Below, piece after piece: positions 1-7,720 of a DNA stretch of 23,429 nucleotides (positions are counted from its first letter, which is position 1; each line of letters starts with the position of its first letter). A program made the position numbers and the translations under genes. Source of the stretch: an uncultured Gammaproteobacteria bacterium (GTDB lineage Bacteria > Pseudomonadota > Gammaproteobacteria > Rariloculales > Rariloculaceae); assembly GCA_946887385.1 (NCBI GenBank), contig CAMPKU010000035.1, positions 1 through 23,429 of the forward strand, given 5' to 3'. The notes beneath the pieces were generated by a model. It worked only from the letters and a program-made list of their open reading frames with translations. It was not told the origin of the DNA and made no database searches.

Positions 1-1882
1 CCGGCAAATCGATCTCGGCGAGCACGTTGCCGTTGGCTTTGTCGTGCGCGCGCAGCTTAGGAGCGCCGCCCCAGCCTTCGGCCGTGAACAGCAGCGACTT
101 CGTCACCAGCGTGACGGGCCGCGTCGCGCGCCCCGTCGGCGGAATGTCTAGGCCTTGCAGCGCGGGGTGCTCGGCGATCTCCTTCGGCGTGGGCCCGTTC
201 GGAATTTGCCAGAGGTGCTCGCCCTTGTTCATGTCGATGGCCGTGATGCGGCCCCACGGCGGCTTGATCAGCGGCAGCCCTTGCAGCCACGGGAGCTGCG
301 CGCCGCCGCCGTTGATGAACGAGATGTCGGACGGCGTCGGCGGCGGCTCGAGCACGGCCACGAACGGATTCGTGAACGAGCCCACGTAGAGCACGTTCGT
401 CTCGGGATCGAACGCGCCGCCCTCCCAGTTCGCGCCGCCCACCGCATTCGGCAGCATCAGCGTGCCGCTCGTGCCGTCCGCTGCGTTGGCCAAAGACGGC
501 GGCGTGAAGATCGGCCCCAAGCGAAAGACCTTCACGCCTTCGATGGCTTCGGCGCGCAGCTCCGGCGTGAAGTCGATGAGGTCGTCGATCGAGACACCTT
601 GCCGATCGTACGCCGGCGGCTTCGTCGGGAACGGCTGGGTGGGCGACGTCCACTCGCCGGGCACGTCGGTCTGCGGCACGGGCCGCTCCTCGATCGGCCA
701 CACGGGCTCGCCCGTCACGCGATCGAACGTGTAGACAAAGGCCTGCTTCGTGAGCTGCGCCACGGCCTTGATCGGCCGGCCGTCGACGACGAGATCCATC
801 AAGATCGGCGCCGTTGGATTGTCCCAGTCCCAGATGTCGTGGTGAATGAGCTGGTAGTGCCAGACGCGCTCGCCGGTGCGCGCATCGAGCGCCACGAGGC
901 TCGAGCTATAGAGGTTGTTGCCGTGCCGCTCGCCGCCCCAGGTATCGGCGATCGGCGCCTCCGTGGGCAGATACACGTAGCCGAGCTCGGCATCGGCCGT
1001 CATGGGCGCCCACACGCCGGCGTTGCCGGTGTATTCCGCCGAGCCGTTGAGCCAGGTCTCGTAGCCCGGCTCGCCCTGCTCGGGAATGGTATGGAACGTC
1101 CACAGATGCTTGCCGGTGCGCACGTCGTAGCCGCGCACGTCGCCTTTGAGGTTTGCTTTCGACGGCGGCCGCATGCCCACTTCGTGCGCGGGGCCCACCA
1201 CGACGACGTCGCCGACGATCGTGGGCGGCGAGCTGTTGCCGATGCTCGACTTGTCGTTGACCTCGCCGCGCACACCGACCATGAGATCTACGACGCCGTT
1301 CTCGCCGAAGCCGGGCACGGGGCGCCCCGTGTCGGGATCGAGCGCGACCAGATAAAACCCGGGCGTCACCGTGAGCAGCCGGCGATTGCCGGCCCCGTCG
1401 GCCCAATACGCCGGGCCGCGGCCCGAGGTCTTGCGCGGCGCCCGCGCGAAGCGCTGCGCGCCGTCGTTCGGCCGCCATACCCACAAGAGCTCGCCCGTCT
1501 TTGGATCGAGCGCAACGACGTTGCGCGTGGTGCCGGCCTGCGTGTACAGCACGCCGTCGATCATCAGCGGCGTGGTCTCGTTGCGAGCCTCCGGCCGCGG
1601 GCCATAATTGCCGGTGTTGAAGCGCCAAGCGATTTTCAGCGAGGCGGCGTTGCTTGCATCGATCTGCTCGAGAGGCGAGTAGCGCTGTGAGGCCAGATTG
1701 CCGCCATAAAAAGCCCACTCGAGATCTTGCCCCCCGGCATCCGCGGCCGGCGCGGCTGCGGCAGGCGGCGGCGGCGCGGCGGGCGCTTCGCCACTGCCGC
1801 TCTCCGGCGACGGCGACGGCGAGCAAGAGCAGAGCACGAGGGCAACAAACGACGGCAGTACGGCGCGCGGCAAGCTCGGCAC
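1..1882 (-). CDS. PQQ-dependent glucose-dehydrogenase-like quinoprotein, lipoprotein (3' end cut by window edge)
   Basis: This is a quinoprotein dehydrogenase of the eight-bladed propeller family, closest in look to quinoprotein glucose dehydrogenases without the membrane anchor domain. The 627 visible codons show the typical start of the first blade (WAFYGGNLASQRYSPL, about residues 59-74), a GDVRGYDVRTGK segment, GERHGNNLYSSSLVALD, and the active-site stretch HHDIWDWD (residues 347-354, D352 the likely catalytic Asp). The reading frame is still open at base 1, so the last part is missing. I chose the GTG at 1882 because an AGGGGGG ribosome site lies 6 bases upstream, and the N-terminus then reads as a lipoprotein signal with a lipobox-like L-C-S-C at residues 17-20 followed by a Ser/Pro/Ala-rich linker. 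It would act in the periplasm, passing electrons to the respiratory chain. The gluconolactonase gene diverges 71 bases away, which suggests sugar or aldose oxidation. The exact substrate is unknown. Confidence 0.9.
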   Translation of the reverse strand, partial: MPSLPRAVLPSFVALVLCSCSPSPSPESGSGEAPAAPPPPAAAAPAADAGGQDLEWAFYGGNLASQRYSPLEQIDASNAASLKIAWRFNTGNYGPRPEARNETTPLMIDGVLYTQAGTTRNVVALDPKTGELLWVWRPNDGAQRFARAPRKTSGRGPAYWADGAGNRRLLTVTPGFYLVALDPDTGRPVPGFGENGVVDLMVGVRGEVNDKSSIGNSSPPTIVGDVVVVGPAHEVGMRPPSKANLKGDVRGYDVRTGKHLWTFHTIPEQGEPGYETWLNGSAEYTGNAGVWAPMTADAELGYVYLPTEAPIADTWGGERHGNNLYSSSLVALDARTGERVWHYQLIHHDIWDWDNPTAPILMDLVVDGRPIKAVAQLTKQAFVYTFDRVTGEPVWPIEERPVPQTDVPGEWTSPTQPFPTKPPAYDRQGVSIDDLIDFTPELRAEAIEGVKVFRLGPIFTPPSLANAADGTSGTLMLPNAVGGANWEGGAFDPETNVLYVGSFTNPFVAVLEPPPTPSDISFINGGGAQLPWLQGLPLIKPPWGRITAIDMNKGEHLWQIPNGPTPKEIAEHPALQGLDIPPTGRATRPVTLVTKSLLFTAEGWGGAPKLRAHDKANGNVLAEIDLP

Positions 1883-1953
1883 GGAATTCCCCCCTGACTC
1901 TGGCGTTCACGGCTACTCTACACTGGCCTCTCCGAGGTGAGGGAGCCGGAGCC
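1883..1953. promoter_or_regulatory. Shared divergent promoter region of the PQQ dehydrogenase and gluconolactonase
   Basis: Only 71 bases separate the two divergent GTG starts, so both promoters and any operator must lie here or inside the flanking genes. On the minus strand an AGGGGGG ribosome site (1889-1895) sits 6 bases before the dehydrogenase start. On the plus strand a weak sigma70-like pair can be read (CTGACT at 1894-1899, TACACT at 1919-1924, spacer 19), and GGGAG/GGAG at 1941-1949 precedes the lactonase start. The promoter calls are tentative; the shared position is certain. Confidence 0.4.
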
Positions 1954-3135
1954 GTGAACGACAGCAATAAGGGACTGGCCCGCAGCGAGCGATCGTCGCG
2001 GCGCCGCGTGATCAAGGGCATGAGTGCTGCGGGCGCGGCCGTGCTTGCGCCCGGCTGGCTGGCAGGTCAAGCCGCCGAACCGCCCTCCACCGTCTCGACG
2101 CCGCCGCGCGACTTCAGCCCCGGCGCTGCACCCGTCACCTATCCCGATCCCGATCTCGTCACCGTGGACCCGTCGTTCAACGGGCTGCGCATCGGCAACA
2201 CACCGATTCAGCGGTTGTGGACGGGCGCTCTGTGGAGCGAAGGGCCGGCGTGGTCGAGCCAGGGGCGGTTTCTGGTTTGGAGCGATATTCCGAACGACCG
2301 GCAGCTTCGCTGGCTCGAAGACGACGGCCGCGTCACCGTGTTTCGCGCGCCGTCGAACAACAGCAACGGCAACACGTTCGACTTTCAAGGGCGGCTGGTG
2401 TCGTGCGAGCACTTACTGCGCCGCGTCGTTCGCTACGAGCACGACGGCACGGTGAGCGTGCTCGCCACTGCGTACGACGGCAAGCCGCTGAACTCGCCGA
2501 ACGACGTGGTGCCGCATCCCGACGGCAGCTATTGGTTCACCGATCCGCCGTACGGCGGCCAGCTCTACGAAGGCGTGCCCGACGCTCCCGGCGGGCCGAG
2601 CAATGCACAAGGCGTGTTGCGCCAGCGCGTGGGGCAAGCAGCCGGCGTCGGCGACGCACAGCGCGAGCTGCCGACGAATGTCTATCGCGTGGCGCCGGAC
2701 GGCCGCGTCGCGATCGCCGTGGGCGCGGACGAGCTGCCCGGCCCACCGAATGGCGTCGCCTTCTCCACCGACTATCGCCAGGTCTACATCGTGAGCGGCG
2801 GCAACCTGCACGTCGGCGATGTTGCAGACGGCGGCCGCGTGTCGGGCGTGAAGCAGTTTTTGGACACTACGATCGACGGCGTCAGCTGCCGAACGGACGG
2901 CATCCGCGTGGACGTCCACGGCAACGTGTGGTGCTCGAGCAACGCGGGGCGCAGCGTGGGCTATAGCGGTGTCACCGTCTGGAGCTCGGCGGGTGCCCTG
3001 CTGGGCCGCATCCGGCTGCCCGAGGCCTGCGCCAACGTGGCCTTCGGCGGCCCGAAGCGCAACCGGCTGTTCATGGCCGCGAGCCAGTCGCTGTATGCCG
3101 TGTACGTCAACACACAGGGCGCCGCGCCGGGCTGA
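1954..3135 (+). CDS. Tat-exported SMP-30/gluconolactonase family protein
   Basis: This is a six-bladed propeller lactonase-like protein of 393 aa. Family hallmarks are visible: EGPAW (metal-binding E96), SPNDVV (N183), WFTDPPYG (194-201), PNGVAFS (265-271) and DGIRVD (D315). E96, N183 and D315 match the usual divalent-metal ligands of SMP-30/gluconolactonases. The N-terminus carries a twin-arginine signal (SRRRVIKG, residues 15-22, then an Ala-rich stretch), so it should be exported folded to the periplasm. I chose the GTG at 1954 because it keeps the whole Tat signal and has GGAG upstream; the internal ATG at residue 23 would delete the arginines. It diverges from the PQQ glucose-dehydrogenase-like gene, so the simplest role is hydrolysis of the aldonolactone that enzyme releases. 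The TonB receptor follows 161 bases downstream. An ether or other ester substrate is possible, as this fold is broad. Confidence 0.88.
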   Translation: MNDSNKGLARSERSSRRRVIKGMSAAGAAVLAPGWLAGQAAEPPSTVSTPPRDFSPGAAPVTYPDPDLVTVDPSFNGLRIGNTPIQRLWTGALWSEGPAWSSQGRFLVWSDIPNDRQLRWLEDDGRVTVFRAPSNNSNGNTFDFQGRLVSCEHLLRRVVRYEHDGTVSVLATAYDGKPLNSPNDVVPHPDGSYWFTDPPYGGQLYEGVPDAPGGPSNAQGVLRQRVGQAAGVGDAQRELPTNVYRVAPDGRVAIAVGADELPGPPNGVAFSTDYRQVYIVSGGNLHVGDVADGGRVSGVKQFLDTTIDGVSCRTDGIRVDVHGNVWCSSNAGRSVGYSGVTVWSSAGALLGRIRLPEACANVAFGGPKRNRLFMAASQSLYAVYVNTQGAAPG

Positions 3136-3296
3136 GGCCGCGCGGCGCATGGACCGGAGCCGAACCGGTTGGCCTTGGACTCCCGCGCTCGCTTCGGTAC
3201 ACACTGTCGCGCGCGGCTCGAAGTGGGCGTAGCGTTATGCCAACGACTGTGAGCGGCGGCTGTCTTGCGGACCGAGAAACACAACGAGGGGGATCC
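3136..3296 (+). other. Intergenic leader before the TonB-dependent receptor
   Basis: These 161 bases between the lactonase stop and the receptor start hold no convincing gene. The reading frame of the receptor is open from 3237, but the better start is 3297. A poor sigma70-like pair can be read (TTGGAC 3175-3180, TACACA 3198-3203, spacer 17). The strong ribosome site GAGGGGG lies at 3286-3292. No clear hairpin terminator follows the lactonase, so read-through into the receptor is possible. Confidence 0.4.
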
Positions 3297-5831
3297 ATGC
3301 GAGTTGCTTCCAAGCTTCCCGTTTATCGTGTCGCGGCAGTGGCTGCAGCAGTCGGCACAGCGCTCGGCACCGCAACGGCGGTCAGGGCCCAACAACTAGA
3401 GGAGATCATCGTCACTGCCGAGCGGCGCGAGCTGAATCTGCAAGACACCCCGATCTCGGTCATGAGCTTCGGCGGCGAAGCGCTCGAGCTGCGCGGCGTC
3501 GACGACATGTTCGAGCTCGCCTCGATCGCGCCGAACCTCGACATCAAGGGCTCGCGCGGCACCGGCAACACCTCCCCGAATTTCCAAATCCGCGGCATCA
3601 GCGGCGGCGGCGGTGCCACCGGCGAGCGCAGCGTCGGCTTCTACCTCGACAACGTGTTCATGCCGCGCACGACGGGCCCCGTCATGCGCATGGTCGACGT
3701 CGAGCGCATCGAAATTTTGCGCGGCCCGCAAGGCACCTTGTTCGGCCGCAACAGCACGGGCGGCGCCATCCGCGTGTTCTCGCGCCAACCCGACGCCGAG
3801 CGCGACGGTTACCTGCGGCTCACGGCCGGCAACTTCGATCATCAAGATCTGCAAGGCATGATCAACGTGCCGCTCAGCGAGTCGGTGTTTCTGCGCGCGC
3901 AAGGGGCAACCTTCAACGAGGACGGCTACTTGCGCCGCGGCCCGCAAGAGCTCGGCGGGAACGAAGACACGATCGTGCGGGTGCAGCTTGGCTGGGATGC
4001 GACCGACGACGTGGCGGTGCGATTCGGCGCCATGCACTCGGACTCCAAGTCCGACGGCAGCCCCACCGACATGACGTTCTTCAACATGGACCCGGTTTGC
4101 CCGCTCGATCCCACGAATCCGTTTTACTGTCTCCAAGGCAACTATGCGGACTGGGCGTCCGACTTCCTCGAGGCCGCGGGCCAGGAGCGGCTGCGGCAGA
4201 ACGACCCTCGCTTGACGGCGGACGACTTCGCGATGCCGGACTGGTGCTTCGTCGACGACGCGGACCCCGATTGGGACGAGCTCTGCCGGCAGTGGAACAA
4301 CGCGAAATACACGCAAGTCGACGCGAACGTCGACTGGCGCATCTCGGATCGCCTCACGATCATTTCGACCACGGGCCTATCGGAGTTTTCGAGCAGCGGC
4401 GTCAGCGATTGGCAGCTTCTCGGCATGGAGTTCCGTCCGTCGGCCGTCGAGTCCGACGTGTTCTACCAGGAATTCCAGTTCAACTTTGCACTCGCGGACG
4501 GCAAAGTGGATCTCATCGCGGGCTTCAACTATTTCAACGAGGAGTCCGGTAGCCCGCGCGAGTCGCTGCTCAATGCGTTCAGCTCGAGCAACTTCAACGT
4601 GGCCACGGGCGGCACGCCCGGCAACCCGCCGAACACCTGGGGCTGCAACGACTCGCTCGGCGTGCCGTGCGCGAGCGGCGTCCGCAGGGTACGGCGCACG
4701 GGGGACAGCAGCACGGACCAGGAAGCTACGGCGTACGGCTTATTCGCGAACGCGACGATCCATTTCACCGACCGCCTGAACCTCACGCTCGGCGTACGCG
4801 AATCGCACGACGAGAAAGACCTTACCAACGAGCTGTTCGCCTCCGACAACTTCATTCCGGAAGTCGGCGGCTCGACGATCGTGAGCGCCAGCGACGAGTG
4901 GGAAGCCACCGACTATCGCGCCACCGTGGATTTTCAGATCACCGACGACGTCATGCTTTACGTCACTTCGTCGAGGGCTTTCCGCTCAGGCAGCTTCAAC
5001 GTGCCAGGCCCGGTTTGCAACAACGCCGGCCCAGTGTGCACGACGTTCCACCGCCGGCCCCAGCTCGCGTCGATTCCACCCGAAACGCTTCTCAACGACG
5101 AGATCGGTTTCCGCACGGAGTGGCTCGACGGCCGGCTGCGCTTCAACGCCACGTATTACGAAATGGAGTTCACGGATCGGCAAGGCGCCTCGGCCGTTGC
5201 CGACGCGTCGACACCGACGGGCTTCCGCATCGATCTCGTGAATCAGGGTGACGTGGATCTGTGGGGCTCGGAGATCGAGGCGATGTTCGCGGTCACAGAT
5301 CGGTTCACGATCGAGGGCGCCACGGGACGCGCGAACTACGACATGTCGAACCCCTGCGTGAACAACGGGCCATTCCTGTTCCCGCCGCCGATGGATCGCG
5401 AGCATTCGCTGGCCGGCCGCTACGACTTGCCGTCGCCGTCCGGCAACTACACGTTCTCACTGAACTACACGAAGACGGGGCCGATGCAAACGCATCCCGG
5501 CGGCTTCACTCCGGAAGAGAACGCGATCTTCGGCTGCTCGGCATTCGCCGCCACGTTCATCGACTCGCGCTATCAGGTGCCGAGCTACAACCTCGTGAAC
5601 TTCGCAGTGCGGTTCTCGCCGAACGACGCGAAGTGGACCGGCTCGCTGTTCGTCAACAACTTGACCGACGAGGTGTACGCAAACAACGCGCAGTCGTTCG
5701 GCCGCGGCTTCTGGACGCAAGGCGGACCCGGCGGCGCCGGTGGCTTGAGCGCACCGCCGCGGCAAGCGGTGGCCGATTACCGCGGCCGGCCACGGGAGTA
5801 TGGCGTAACGTTCCAGTACAACTTCTTTTGA
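3297..5831 (+). CDS. TonB-dependent outer-membrane receptor
   Basis: An 844-aa outer-membrane TonB-dependent receptor. It has a Sec signal (residues 1-31, ending VRA), a TonB-box-like EEIIVTA (35-41), a plug domain (about 45-165) with FQIRGIS, VERIEILRGPQGTLFGRN and STGGAIRV, then a 22-strand-type barrel ending in aromatic YNFF. The ATG at 3297 is preferred over the ATG at 3237 because GAGGGGG lies just upstream and the signal peptide starts there. Oddities: ten cysteines after the signal, mostly in close pairs (268/278, 317/330, 450/458, 574/581, 687, 747), which suggests disulfide-closed outer loops. An acidic loop (D320-E328) lies between C317 and C330. The ligand cannot be told from sequence. 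Neighbours suggest import of a sugar or aromatic compound, or of a metal complex needed by the quinoproteins. A terminator follows at 5901. Confidence 0.95.
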   Translation: MRVASKLPVYRVAAVAAAVGTALGTATAVRAQQLEEIIVTAERRELNLQDTPISVMSFGGEALELRGVDDMFELASIAPNLDIKGSRGTGNTSPNFQIRGISGGGGATGERSVGFYLDNVFMPRTTGPVMRMVDVERIEILRGPQGTLFGRNSTGGAIRVFSRQPDAERDGYLRLTAGNFDHQDLQGMINVPLSESVFLRAQGATFNEDGYLRRGPQELGGNEDTIVRVQLGWDATDDVAVRFGAMHSDSKSDGSPTDMTFFNMDPVCPLDPTNPFYCLQGNYADWASDFLEAAGQERLRQNDPRLTADDFAMPDWCFVDDADPDWDELCRQWNNAKYTQVDANVDWRISDRLTIISTTGLSEFSSSGVSDWQLLGMEFRPSAVESDVFYQEFQFNFALADGKVDLIAGFNYFNEESGSPRESLLNAFSSSNFNVATGGTPGNPPNTWGCNDSLGVPCASGVRRVRRTGDSSTDQEATAYGLFANATIHFTDRLNLTLGVRESHDEKDLTNELFASDNFIPEVGGSTIVSASDEWEATDYRATVDFQITDDVMLYVTSSRAFRSGSFNVPGPVCNNAGPVCTTFHRRPQLASIPPETLLNDEIGFRTEWLDGRLRFNATYYEMEFTDRQGASAVADASTPTGFRIDLVNQGDVDLWGSEIEAMFAVTDRFTIEGATGRANYDMSNPCVNNGPFLFPPPMDREHSLAGRYDLPSPSGNYTFSLNYTKTGPMQTHPGGFTPEENAIFGCSAFAATFIDSRYQVPSYNLVNFAVRFSPNDAKWTGSLFVNNLTDEVYANNAQSFGRGFWTQGGPGGAGGLSAPPRQAVADYRGRPREYGVTFQYNFF

Positions 5832-5900
5832 CGAGTTTCGGGGGGGATGGCGCGGGATCCGCTCGGATCCCAAGCATGTAGGCACGTGCTACAGGGAAGG

Positions 5901-5933
5901 GCCGGAACCGGCGACGGTTCCGGCTTTTTCTTT
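5901..5933 (+). terminator. Rho-independent terminator after the TonB-dependent receptor
   Basis: A perfect 9-bp stem (GCCGGAACC at 5901-5909 pairs with GGTTCCGGC at 5916-5924) closes a 6-base loop and is followed by TTTTTCTTT (5925-5933). It sits 69 bases past the receptor stop and just before the 3' end of the convergent MetE-like gene. The T-run is on the plus-strand side only, so it mainly ends receptor transcription. Confidence 0.93.
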
Positions 5934-5936
5934 GGC

Positions 5937-6965
5937 TCAGAGCTCGGCGCGCACGAGCTCGGCGCCGGCCACGAGCGCAGCGAGCTTGCCGTAGGCGACG
6001 TCGCGCGGCAGATATTTCATGCCGCAATCCGGAGTCACGATCAAACGCTCCGCAGGCACCACGTCGAGCGCGGCGCGGATGCGGGTTGCCACTTGGTGTG
6101 CGCTCTCGACGTTGCGGTCGCCCAAGTCCAGCACGCCGACGTGCACGGTTTTCGACTTGAGCGCGCGCAGCACGTCGAGATCGAGCTTCGGCTGCGCGGC
6201 CTCGATGGAAATCTGGTCCACGGCTGCGTCCTCGAGCTCGGCCAGGAACGAATAGCCGCTCGCGGGCTTGTCCTTCACGAGCGCTGCATAGCCGAAGCAC
6301 AAGTGCAGCACCGTCGTGCCGCTCACGCCTGCGAGCGCGCGATTGATGGCCTTCACGCCATAGCGGCGCGCGGCGTCCGCACGCGCTTGCAGCCACGGCT
6401 CGTCGAGCTGCACCACGTCGGCGCCGGCCGCGAAAAGATCGTGCACCTCTTCGTTGACGGCTTGCGCATACGCGAGCGCCACACTTTCATCGTCGCCGTA
6501 ATGCTCGTCGACGGCCTGCTGCGCCATCGTGAACGGCCCCGGCACGGTGACCTTGATGGTCTTGCCCGTATTCGCACGCAAGAACTCGACGTCGCGAACC
6601 GCCACGGGCTCGCGGCGCTTGATGGGCCCCGACACGATCGGCACGGGAATTCGGGCGCCCGTGCGGCCGACGATCTCGCCGATGCGCTCACGATCGACGC
6701 CGTCGAGCGCGTTGGCGAACGCGTTCGAGTAGCTCTCGCGGCGAATCTCGCCGTCGGTGATGATATCGACGCCGGCTCGCTCTTGATCGCGGATCGCCTC
6801 GAGCGTGGCTTCGTCCTGTGCCTGCGCCAGCCGTTCCGGCGGCACGCGCCACACCTCGCGCACGCGCACGCGCGGCGCCATCATCTTCGTGAGCAGCGCG
6901 CGGTCGATGAGCCAATCGGGTTGCGGGTAGCTCCCGACCACCGACGTCAACAGCTTGTGGGCCAT
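5937..6965 (-). CDS. MetE-core (cobalamin-independent methionine synthase-like) methyltransferase family protein
   Basis: A 342-aa protein made only of the C-terminal catalytic barrel of the MetE/UROD superfamily; canonical MetE is about 750 aa with two barrels. The zinc ligands of MetE appear to be kept: H221 and C223 (HLCFG), E255 (SIEAAQ) and C314 (PDCGMK). The QLDEP motif (186-190) and the N-terminal VVGSYP (9-14) are also family-typical. It should be cytoplasmic and may move a methyl group to a thiol, or cleave a C-S bond as other short family members do. Homocysteine methylation with a folate or corrinoid-protein donor is one option. The ATG at 6965 is favoured by AAAGGGGGG just upstream. 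It stands alone between a terminator and the divergent Rieske gene, with no met genes nearby. The family is sure; the substrate is not. Confidence 0.87.
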   Translation of the reverse strand: MAHKLLTSVVGSYPQPDWLIDRALLTKMMAPRVRVREVWRVPPERLAQAQDEATLEAIRDQERAGVDIITDGEIRRESYSNAFANALDGVDRERIGEIVGRTGARIPVPIVSGPIKRREPVAVRDVEFLRANTGKTIKVTVPGPFTMAQQAVDEHYGDDESVALAYAQAVNEEVHDLFAAGADVVQLDEPWLQARADAARRYGVKAINRALAGVSGTTVLHLCFGYAALVKDKPASGYSFLAELEDAAVDQISIEAAQPKLDLDVLRALKSKTVHVGVLDLGDRNVESAHQVATRIRAALDVVPAERLIVTPDCGMKYLPRDVAYGKLAALVAGAELVRAEL

Positions 6966-6994
6966 CCGCCCCCCTTTGGCGCGACCGTCCGGCC

Positions 6995-7023
6995 ACGATA
7001 ATCGGTGGCGGCTAGTTTGTCCC
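6995..7023 (-). promoter_or_regulatory. Candidate sigma70-type promoter for the MetE-like gene
   Basis: Reading the minus strand, GGGACA (7018-7023) is followed after exactly 17 bases by TATCGT (6995-7000). Each hexamer matches 4 of 6 consensus positions. Transcription would start near 6988, leaving about 23 bases of leader that holds the ribosome site. It lies in the 120-base divergent gap shared with the Rieske gene, where no equally good plus-strand promoter was seen. Confidence 0.35.
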
Positions 7024-7085
7024 GTTGTGCTCGCCTCTGCCGGCGCCGCACAATGGCTCTCCACGATCGCACGTGAGGGGGGCGC

Positions 7086-7706
7086 ATGCCGGAACGGCGT
7101 GAAACAGCCGTGGCGCATCGAAATCTCAAGCGCCGCCGCGTGCTGAAGGCGTGCTGCGGCGTGGCGCTGTGCGCGCCCGTCGTTGCGCGCGGCGACGAAA
7201 CGGACGATGCCGCAGCGCCGCCCCAAACCGACGACGCGCTCGTGTTTGCCTACGGCGACCGGGCGGGGCAAGTCATCGCCGCAGTCGACGTGGCGCTCGG
7301 CGCAAAACAGCTGCTCGCGTATCCGATGCACGTGAGCTCGCGCCGCGTTCGCGACGGCACGCGCCTGAATCAGCTCATCGTGGTGCGCTTGCCGCCCGAA
7401 CGGCTGTCCGCCGAAACCCGCGCGCGGGCGGCCGACGGCATCGTCGCTTATTCCGGCGTGTGCACGCACACGGGCTGCGACGTGACGGATTGGTACGCCG
7501 ACGTGCTGCGCTTCAAGTGCCCTTGCCACGAATCGGAGTTCGATCCGAGCGATGCCGCCCGCGTCGTCGGCGGCCCCGCGCCATGGCAGCTCGCGGCGTT
7601 GCCGCTGAAGATCGTCGACGGTGCGCTCGTCGTCGCGGCACCGTTCGAGGGGCGTGTCGGCTTTCAGCCGCCGGGCCTCGATCCGTTCAGCCCGTTACCG
7701 CAGTAA
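7086..7706 (+). CDS. Exported Rieske [2Fe-2S] protein
   Basis: A 206-aa Rieske protein. The cluster motif is complete: C126-x-H128-x2-C131 and C145-x-C147-H148, so both cluster ligands and the two disulfide cysteines of bc1-type (high-potential) Rieske proteins are present. After the second box S150 is kept, but the usual Tyr two residues later is Phe (F152). In bc1 proteins that Tyr raises the redox potential, so a somewhat lower potential is likely (inference). The N-terminus (RRRVLKACC, residues 17-25, then a short hydrophobic stretch) looks like a Tat signal or signal anchor, as for other Rieske proteins folded before export. The start at 7086 has a GAGGGGGG ribosome site. The PQQ dehydrogenase starts 14 bases after its stop, so the two are almost surely one operon. 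This protein is the natural candidate to accept the dehydrogenase's electrons. No cytochrome b/c1 genes adjoin it. Confidence 0.92.
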   Translation: MPERRETAVAHRNLKRRRVLKACCGVALCAPVVARGDETDDAAAPPQTDDALVFAYGDRAGQVIAAVDVALGAKQLLAYPMHVSSRRVRDGTRLNQLIVVRLPPERLSAETRARAADGIVAYSGVCTHTGCDVTDWYADVLRFKCPCHESEFDPSDAARVVGGPAPWQLAALPLKIVDGALVVAAPFEGRVGFQPPGLDPFSPLPQ

Positions 7707-7720
7707 CAAGGGGAGCTTCC

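Noticed and set aside
155..1690. A 511-codon plus-strand open frame opposite the first quinoprotein gene.
   Set aside because: It is antisense to a clear PQQ dehydrogenase, is rich in Arg/Ala/His with no motif, and is the kind of shadow frame expected in GC-rich DNA.
3175..3203. TTGGAC/TACACA as a promoter for the TonB receptor.
   Set aside because: Each hexamer matches only about half of the consensus; not better than chance in this base composition.
3237..3296. Upstream ATG at 3237 as start of the TonB receptor.
   Set aside because: The ATG at 3297 has a strong ribosome site and begins a standard signal peptide; the extra 20 residues would spoil it.
5847..7001. A 384-codon plus-strand frame opposite the MetE-like gene.
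   Set aside because: It runs through the receptor terminator and shows no domain, while the minus strand has zinc ligands and a proper start.
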